Assembly: GCA_033807775.1 (NCBI GenBank) | Contig: CM066317.1 | Coordinates: forward strand, 12,597,370 to 12,661,369 | Length of the DNA stretch: 64,000 bases | Direction: 5' to 3' | DNA from: Saussurea involucrata | Lineage: Eukaryota; Streptophyta; Magnoliopsida; Asterales; Asteraceae | Shown: piece by piece, positions 57,135 through 64,000 of the stretch | How positions within the stretch are numbered: the stretch's first letter is position 1 | Layout of the letters: every line of letters begins with the position of its first letter | Position numbers and translations under genes: made by a program | The notes under the pieces: model-generated | Seen by the model: the letters and a program-made list of their open reading frames with translations, nothing else | Database searches by the model: none | What the model was told of the DNA's origin: nothing

Positions 57135-58388
57135 ATCCGCACATTTGTGGCAAATCTACGTCGTGTCCTGATAATAGACGCAACCCATTTAAAGGGCCGT
57201 TACTTGGGTATGATGTTCCTGGCGGTTGCCATGGACGGGGATAACTCCATCGTTCCAGTAGCTTTCGGCGTAGGCAAGTCCGAAACTGGGGACGAGTGGA
57301 CTTGGTTTCTGTCCATGTTGAGACAAGCTATCGGAGACCCGCAAGGGTTGGTGTTTATGTCTGACAGGGCTCATTCCATAAGCGCCGCAATCTCTGCCAT
57401 CTACCCAAACGCCCCTCACGCCATATGCTGTCGACATTTGGAGATGAACGCCAAATCCAAGGACAAACGTATTACGACCAACAAGAATGTCTACTGGGCG
57501 GCATGCAGAGCATATACGGATCGGGAGTTTAACAAGTACATGAATATGCTACGACATAGTGCCGACGAAGCAGCCAAAGTCTTTGACGATGCTGGACCGG
57601 AGAGGTGGTCTGCGGCCCATTTTCCTGGACAACGGTATGACATTCTGACCTCGAATAGTGCAGAGTCTGTGAATGCACTCTCCCGTTTTGCGCGTAGATG
57701 TCTGATTGTTAATCTTATGGACTACTTTAGGGCCTTTCAACAAGAGTGGTACCAAATTCGACGCCTAAAAGGAGCTGAGATGCAAAATGCACTCACACCA
57801 ATGGCGGAGAAGATCGTTCAGTACAGGGCGCGTCGTTCGGCGACATGGCCGGTAAAAACAATCGGGTATGGGAAGTACGAGGTGCATGATGACTATCTTC
57901 ACGCGATTGTGAATATGGAAGACCACCTTTGTTCGTGTCACGAATGGGATAAATCTGGGTTACCGTGCGGCCATGCCATCGTTGCAGCAAAACATACGGG
58001 TCGTAGAGATTGCAGCGACTTGGCTGTTTGTTTCTTCACGTCCGAATATTACCGGAGAACTTACGTGGAGGTAATAAACCCAGCTGGACCCCCTGCAGCA
58101 TGGGTGTATCCATCCGACCCGCTTCCGCCATGCTATCCACCTTTAATCGATAAGATTAGAGCCGGGAGACCGAGAAAGAACGACCGACGTCCATCACGTG
58201 GTGAAAGTTCGATACAGCGAAGATGTACTCGGTGCCAATGCGTAGGACACACTCGTGGAGAGTGTCCAAATCCCGCCCCTTCAACTGTGCCAAGGAGACA
58301 TTCAGTCAGTCACACCCCGGGCCCGTCACAGCTTGAACCATATGGAACAAACACATATGATACTGTTGATCTAAACGCTGATTTGTAA
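57135..58388 (+). pseudogene. MULE transposase, catalytic C-terminal half
   Basis: Opens after an acceptor TTTTTGCAG at 57126-57134, in phase with the donor at 43955 on the far side of the SIRE insertion. It contains the catalytic acids in LIIDATHLKG, FMSDRAHS and NSAESVN, the SWIM finger CSCHEWDKSGLPCGHA, GRPRKND, and a zinc knuckle CTRCQCVGHTRGEC. This half has no lesion. The apparent start at 57048 is inside the SIRE LTR and is not real. Listed as a pseudogene because the N-terminal half is broken and a 13-kb insert sits in the intron. Confidence 0.86.
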
Positions 58389-58887
58389 ATGATATATATA
58401 TATATATTCATATTATATATATACACATACATATGCTTCTAAATGAACATTGATAACACGACTAGTTTGTAAATGATATATATATATAGATATTCATATT
58501 ATATATACACACATACATATGCTTCTAAATGAACATTGATAACACAGCTAGTTTGTAAATGATATATATATTCATATTATATATACACATGCATATGCTT
58601 CTAAATGAACATTGATAACACAACTAGTTTGTAAATGATATATATATATATATTCATATTATATATATACACATACATATGCTTCTAAATGAACATTGAT
58701 AACACAGCTAGTTTGTAAATGATATATATATATATATATATATATTCATATTATATATACACACATACATATGCTTCTAAATGAACATTGATAACACGGC
58801 TAGTTTGTAAATGATATATATATATATTCATATTATATATACACACACATACATATGCTTCTAAATGAACATTGATAACACAGCTAG
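58384..58887. repeat. Minisatellite, ~6 units of 75-90 bp
   Basis: Each unit runs TTTGTAAATGAT, a variable (AT)n tract, TTCATATTATATATACACA, then ATGCTTCTAAATGAAC and ATTGATAACAC. Units differ mostly in (AT)n length. It lies between the transposase stop and the accessory ORFs of the MULE. Confidence 0.9.
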
Positions 58888-59080
58888 TTTGTATTCCATC
58901 CAATAGGCTCTTCATCTTCAATCTTTCTGACCCTTCTTCAACGGCTTCTGCTTTTGCAACCACGTATGGCCATTGTGTACCACAACCCGGACACACTTTA
59001 GCAAATGAGTTGAGGGTTGTCATATATTCTACAAGAGGAGTGGGCCCACGAATGAGGTAACCTCTGACTTGACCTTGCAT
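58880..59080 (-). CDS. MULE accessory ORF: short CPGC-motif protein (uncertain)
   Basis: From the ATG at 59080 (MQGQVRGYLIRGPTPL) about 65 residues with a CPGCGTQWPY motif read before the frame runs into the AT-rich tandem repeat. It may be a second exon of the upstream coiled-coil gene or a remnant. Function unknown. Confidence 0.35.
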
Positions 59081-59200
59081 GATGTAAAAAAACAACAAAA
59101 AAATACAAAACAACAACACAGTAAAAAAAATACAAACAACAACACAGTAAAAAAAATACAAAACAAGAAAAAAATACAAAACAACTAAAACAACCATCAC

Positions 59201-59523
59201 CTACTTAAAAATTGATTTAGTTTCATCAATCCAAGCTTGCTTCTCGTTTACCTTCGCTTGAATAATTGCGAAGTCTTGCAGAATATGGTGAATTGCTTTT
59301 TGTTCTCGACGAACACGAGCCTCCCTAGCTTTTATATCCCCTTTCATCCTTTTGATCTCCCTGTCTTCCTTTTCGATCTTTCTCAAATGGACTGCCTTCC
59401 TGTCTATAATTTTTTTCCACTCTTCTGTTAGTTCATCTATCTCCTTTTCCTTTTTTGCTATGGCGACCTCGATTTGAGGTGACATTTTTTCAGGAGTAGA
59501 CTTAGGGTTTGATGACGATGCCA
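59201..59523 (-). CDS. MULE accessory ORF: small coiled-coil protein
   Basis: 107 aa from the ATG at 59523 (MASSSNPKSTPEKM). Nearly all of it is a charged coiled coil (AKKEKEIDELTEEWKKIIDR, EKEDREIKRMKGDIKAREAR). It starts about 140 bases inside the right inverted repeat and faces the transposase, the mudrB position. A second short frame follows at 58880-59080. I do not recognise the family. Intact in a MULE whose transposase is broken. Confidence 0.55.
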
Positions 59524-60023
59524 TTTGTGGATGAAATGAGAGAAGAGAAATCAAGAGAGAAAACAATTCAAAGAAAGAAAAAGCAAGAGAGAAATCAAGA
59601 AAGAAAGCAAGAGGAAGTGTGAATTGTGAATTGCATCTTACTGGTATTTATGGATGAAATCTCAAACATGCAAATGAATTTCAACCACAAATTTGTCTTC
59701 AAAGTACAATAATTGTGGAAAAAAACAGTAAAAGCATGCAAGATTCGTCCAAGTACAGGGGCTGAAAGTGTAATTTTTCAGGGACCAAAAGCGTAAAATT
59801 TGGCCCATCGCGGGCTGCGATCGCGGGCAGGGGCTGAACTTGCCAACACGGGCAAAGTTGGGGGGCTCCGCGGGGCTTTTGGCCGAAACAGTTTGCCACG
59901 TGGGCCTGGGGCCCGCGATCGCAGGCCCACCGCGGATTTTTGTGGCATTTCGGTAAGATGGACGAAATTTGTGGCATTTTGGTAAGTTTGGGTTGACATT
60001 TTAATTAATTTCCCTTTTATAAA

Positions 60024-61176
60024 TTTTATTAAACTTATAAAAATAGAAAGAAAAAAAAAACACAGACAAGAATTGAGCCGCCCGAATTTGGTTCTTCCAA
60101 CAACCAACCAACAACCTCTAGAAAGTAGAAACTAAACCGCTTTTTTATCTTTTACGCACCGCCTCCCACGCCACCGTTGCCACTGCTCCCAACCACCGTT
60201 GCTCCGCCGCTCTGTTCTTCCCAATCACTTCGATTGAGGTAATATGATTTGTTGTTTTCAGTCCTTGAACGTGATTACAAATTGTTTGGTTAACCCTTTA
60301 TTTTCGTTTGATTTGCTGGTTTCAGTAAGTTTAGTTTCAACTAGGGTTGTTTTAGACGAGATGTTAGATACTGCAATCGCAACTTCTAATTAACACGAAT
60401 ACCCGTAGGTGCTGTTTGTGTGAATCTAAGGGCGTTTATTGTGTATGTTATGCTTTGTTGAGATGGTTTGTAAAGGGGATTGTTCAGTCCCAATTTGCTG
60501 CAATTGTCGACCTAATAGTTCATGTAGCAGAAATTGTGATATGTGATTGTTCATAGTTTTTTGTCGATTTACAAACCTGTTTGAATTCAAAGGTATTCCT
60601 AATTGATCTGTTTTAGTTTTTATTTTCGCATAGAATTGATTGATTCTGGTTTCTATTCATATTAGGTGATACCGAGGATAATAAAATGGCTGAATGAAAT
60701 CATTAGCACAAATTGAGCACCTGAAAGATATACCCCAAATACACTTCACCACACCATTGTGTCTCACTCTACTGTTGTAATGTTGTTTCTATTATTATGT
60801 TACTGTGCTGTACTTGTTGGAGCTGAACTGATCTCAAGTGGGGGAAACATTCATATAGGTGCAACTATAAATGGCTAGGTGACACAAGATATTGTAGTAA
60901 ATAAATGGCTAAAAGGCGACCTATCATAGACTTTGTAGAGTTCGGCCTCAAGTAAAATATCTTACTTCATGACAAAACCAATAGTAGCAAGCAATTATTA
61001 TGAGAATAGACTTTGTAGAGTTCGGCTAGACTTGGACCATTTCTTCCGTGTATATGTTGTAACATCCCCTTTCTCCTCAACCTCAAGGGCTCTTTTGGAG
61101 AGTGATCCGGGGGGTTTCACATATTCTCACAGTACCTAACCTTTTTCTCCATCCCAGTGTTTAGCTAGCCATTTCT
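60024..61176 (+). promoter_or_regulatory. Promoter, leader exon and leader intron of the CoA ligase gene
   Basis: A TATAAAAATA-like word lies at 60035-60044, just outside the MULE. A C-rich leader ends at the donor GAG|GTAATATG (60238/60239). The probable acceptor is TCCATCCCAG at 61158, 18 bases before the ATG at 61177. The leader intron is thus about 0.92 kb and holds nothing recognisable beyond T-rich intron sequence. Confidence 0.5.
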
Positions 61177-63859
61177 ATGGATTCATTTACCAACTTAGAT
61201 GCTGTGGATGAAAGAACATCTGTGGAAGTTAAATCCTTCTTCAACTCAGCACCTCTTCTAAAGGATGCTAACAGCATAAGCAGAAACTTAACCCAATTTA
61301 TCGATCATAACTCTTCTTTATCAGGCATGTTCACTTCAACTGTATGTATATTTTGTTTCACTTTATCTTCTTTCATCATATATATATATATATATGTATA
61401 TATATTTATATGAAGAAGGATCGTGTGAGAAGGTAAGAAGGGATCTGGACTCTTGATCACTTTTTAATCTCAAACCCACCCATGAATCACGCTTGATATG
61501 GGAATTGATCCGGTGCATCTCGGTACATCTCATTCTAATGTGCATCCAAGGGTGGAGATCCCTTCTTACACTTCTCACCATAACTTTCATTCTCACTGGA
61601 ACCCAACCCTATATGTATGTGTATATATATATTTTAGTGAAGTTATATTGCTGTGTGTTCTTAGGAAGTGAGGGACCAAGAAGGGTTGTATGTGTCACAT
61701 CTGGTGGTACCACTGTTCCTCTAGAGCAACGCTGTGTGCGGTACATCGATAACTTCAGCTCTGGCCACAGAGGAGCAACGTCTACTGAGTATACCACCAT
61801 ACAACTTATTTGAAGTTTTCATTCTTTTCTAATTCCACACTTAAAGATAATATGGAATTGTTGATGATATGCAGATACTTTTTGAAAGCTGGATATTCGG
61901 TTATCTTTCTGTATAGGAGGTGAATATGGTACCTTTATAGACATATTTGTTTTCTGCTGGTTAGGTTTGGAGTTTTTGATGATTAGCGCTAATGGGTTGG
62001 GTTCCGGTGAGAAGAGCCAAATTTGGTGAGAAACATGAGAAGTGGTTATCAACCGTTGGATGAGAAATGGACGAACATTAGGATGAGATGCACTGGATCA
62101 ATTCCATTTTAATCCGCAATTCACGGGAGGATATTTGATTAAAAGTGATCCAACGGTTTAAAAGTATTTCTCACACTTCTCACCAAAAATGACACTTCTC
62201 ACATGATCCCATGCCTAGCGCTAATATGTATTCTGTAACATTTAAGATGACGTAGCAAAGTCTTATGCAGGGGAACCTGCCAGCCATATTGTAGATCACT
62301 TCCAGATGATCTGCTACTTGAATGTTTTGAGCTTACCGATGATTCATGCATAAAAGGTCATACGTAACTTTATGTTATCATATATGATTGTGTTCAGGGA
62401 CGGACCCAAATTTTTTTTCAAACGGCGGCACCATTTGACTATAAGAAGCAAATATAGGAATATTTATACAAAATTATCGTTGGTCTGTTTGTTCAAGTCT
62501 TTTATTGCATTTTTTTTTCAAAAACATAATAAATCTGAAATTAAAAGCTAAAAACTAAGAAAGTGACACTAACAAGATTTGAACTCGGGTTTGGGTGGAA
62601 GAAAAGCCTTGCAAACCAACTCTACCAAGGGAAACTTTTGTCCTCATTGTAGTTTCAGAATATATACGGTGGCACACGGCAAATTTATACGATGACACTT
62701 TTCACGGCCCTATAATTTTTTTACACTGTGACGGAGGAACGAAACGGTGGCACAGGCCATGGTATGCTGTACACTGGGAACGTCCATGCGCCACCTCCAG
62801 GTGGAATATACGGAGTTCGTTTGGTTTGTATGAACCACCTAGGCTCATAAAGAAATCAATAAAATTTTATTTTATTTATTTTACCTTTTATTTAATAAAT
62901 TCTACTTTGTTTTACAGTGCACGAGTCACACTCTGAAGCAGTTAAGAGGGCGATTAGCGAACATCATGCAGTAGGAATCACATCTCTTCTTTAATGAAAA
63001 CTGTTAGATATTTGCACGCCAGTAAAGATTTCATTTTCATCGATCTCAGGCTGTTTCAGGAGGCTTCTTGCTGAAACTTCCCTTCACAACCATCTTTGAA
63101 TATCTTCAGGTAATCATTGAAAGTTAAAGCTTTAAATCCTTCAATGTCGTTACTTGCATCGAGTTCAGCAGATTAACAATGAAAAGTCAATCTATTATTA
63201 TTATATAGATATGATTTATTTTGTTTCAAATATCTCTAAGTAGAATGCTTAACATATAAATCATTTATTTTATAATCGTCGTACTTGGATTTTCATTGCA
63301 ATTAAAATCATGCTTACAAAAGTGACAAAAAGCACTAATGTGGCGTTTGGTTTGATAGAATGGTTTTGAGGGATTTGGATTTCGTGGAAGGATTTGGAAT
63401 CTTTGGTGCGTTTGATTTGTAGGATTTGAAATGGAATTCCAAGGGGGTGGATTGTAAGATCCCACATTGGTTGGGGAGGGGAACTACGGTTGCCTTATAA
63501 GGGACCGGATACCTCCTCTACTAGACGCGTTCTAAAACCGCGAGTCCAGGTGTGTGGACAAAACGGACAATATCTTGTACGATTGTCCTGGGATGTTACA
63601 GAAGACCCCCGACTTGCGAAAAAGTTTTGTAGAGACAAGATTTGTCAAAAAAACAAAATTGAAAGTTGCGAGGGTTTTTAACAGACATTTCTAATGTATC
63701 ACCATGACATTGGAAAATATTTTATCAAATAACAACTAATTTGTAAACATTGAACAGATATTGAAGTTGACTGCAATGTCAATGAAGATCCTTGGGCCAA
63801 GTGCTATGTTTTATCTTGCGGCTGCTGTATCTGACTTCTATGTTCCATGGGAGAGCATG
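61177..63859 (+). CDS. COAB: Phosphopantothenate-cysteine ligase, first 7 coding exons (partial)
   Basis: Exons 61177-61324, 61665-61788, 61875-61919, 62271-62356, 62918-62970, 63050-63109 and 63758-63859 give 206 codons with all phases matching; the gene continues past 64000. The enzyme joins cysteine to 4'-phosphopantothenate in the second committed step of coenzyme A synthesis, in the cytosol. Hallmarks are RRVVCVTSGGTTVPLEQRCV, RYIDNFSSGHRG with the conserved Asn-Phe-Ser-Ser-Gly, KAGYSVIFLYRRGTCQPYCR, and LAAAVSDFYVPWESM. The plant-type N-terminal extension (VKSFFNSAPLLKD) matches what I recall of Arabidopsis COAB. Intron 1 has a GC donor (TCAG|GCATGT), needed to keep phase. Introns 1 and 3 hold MITEs and intron 6 a TRIM-type LTR. 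No lesions; expected to be a working single-function gene. Confidence 0.94.
61412..61609. mobile_element. GTGAGAAG-family element, copy 3, in CoA ligase intron 1
   Basis: About 198 bp in reverse orientation, beginning GAAGAAGGATCGTGTGAG and ending GGAACCCAACCC. The flanks are AT-rich (TATATTTAT and TATATGTAT), an 8-of-9 match that the simple sequence makes less decisive. Confidence 0.7.
61994..62215. mobile_element. GTGAGAAG-family element, copy 4, in CoA ligase intron 3
   Basis: 222 bp, beginning GGGTTGGGTTCCGGTGAG and ending GATCCCATGCC. A perfect 10-bp target duplication TAGCGCTAAT flanks it (61984-61993, 62216-62225). Confidence 0.88.
62357..62917 (+). other. CoA ligase intron 4
   Basis: It contains a stretch starting CAGGGACGGACCCAAAT and reading GGCGGCACCATTTGAC, of a kind often seen in plant dispersed repeats, but no termini could be assigned. 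Confidence 0.35.
63453..63600 (+). mobile_element. Solo LTR of a TRIM-type miniature retrotransposon
   Basis: 148 bp opening TGTAAGATCCCACATTGG and closing GGGATGTTACA, with CCTTATAAGGGA, ACGCGTTCTAAAACC and ACGGACAATATCTTG in between. These words are familiar from plant TRIM LTRs. No target duplication is visible and no second LTR or internal region is present. It lies in intron 6 of the CoA ligase gene. Confidence 0.6.
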
Positions 63860-64000
63860 GTAAATTTAGTGGACTCCTACATATTTTCTGTTTTCCGTTC
63901 TATATATAGAAAGTTTCGTTGTACTCCATCTGTCCCAAAATAAGTGCCCGCATTAAAAGGTAAATGCCTAAGTTCCAATTCTACCCTTTATTATGAGACG

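Larger units (their letters stand above)
42108..60014 (+). mobile_element. Second MULE, interrupted by a SIRE-like element
   Basis: Ends GGGAAATTAATTAAAATG and its complement; a perfect 9-bp target duplication TTTTATAAA flanks it (42099-42107, 60015-60023). Long inverted repeats of about 350-475 bp occupy 42108 to ~42583 and ~59663 to 60014 and carry GCGATCGCGGGC-type GC palindromes. Without the 13.1-kb insert the MULE is about 4.8 kb. It carries a transposase on the plus strand and small frames on the minus strand near the right end. It ends about 1.15 kb upstream of the coenzyme A gene start codon. Confidence 0.94.

Overview
The window looks like nuclear DNA of a eudicot flowering plant. 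Three ordinary plant genes with many introns, TATA-type promoters and plant-type proteins are embedded in transposable elements of nearly every plant class: Ty3 chromovirus, SIRE-like Ty1/copia, gag-only LTR element, hAT, two Mutator-like elements (MULEs), Tourist-like MITEs, a tRNA-derived SINE, a LINE remnant and a TRIM-type solo LTR. The family cannot be fixed from sequence alone. No bacterial, plastid or rRNA sequence is seen.

Layout. 11-6107 (minus): an 11-exon gene for an unrecognised 662-aa protein, with MITEs in three introns. 7672-10767: a hAT transposon with a perfect 8-bp target duplication and a transposase frameshifted in its BED finger. 11209-12731 (minus): inositol polyphosphate multikinase (IPK2), whose coding intron holds a small hAT derivative. 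Its probable untranslated first exon lies near 15748-15850, which would make a roughly 3-kb leader intron packed with MITEs and a SINE. 18309-26626 (minus): a young, complete Ty3 chromovirus inside an older non-autonomous element. 27499-31920: a nearly intact MULE with ~165-bp terminal inverted repeats and a small GRF zinc-finger gene facing the transposase. 34666-39739 (minus): a gag-only LTR retrotransposon with almost identical LTRs, inserted into a LINE remnant. 40038-41880: MITEs and a foldback element. 42108-60014: a second MULE with long inverted repeats, split in a transposase intron by a 13.1-kb SIRE-like copia element (44017-57111). 61177 to the window end (plus): the phosphopantothenate-cysteine ligase gene (CoA synthesis), cut by the window edge, with MITEs in two introns and a TRIM-type LTR in a third.

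The most unusual part is the SIRE-like element. Downstream of pol it carries what reads as a self-contained extra gene, with its own TATA box, a leader intron, and an ~1270-residue product from two exons whose phases match. The hexamer CGCTGA is strikingly common in this element, in LTRs, spacers and genes alike. Two unrelated LTR elements here also carry short arrays of CpG-containing palindromes in their LTRs (TCCGGA in one, GGTATACC in the other).

Order of events from nesting and LTR similarity: the LINE and non-autonomous hAT-like remnants are oldest; the MULE at 42-60 kb came before the SIRE insertion; the Ty3 and gag-only elements are recent, with only a handful of LTR differences. Exon coordinates come from reading splice sites and checking phase by eye, without transcript evidence.
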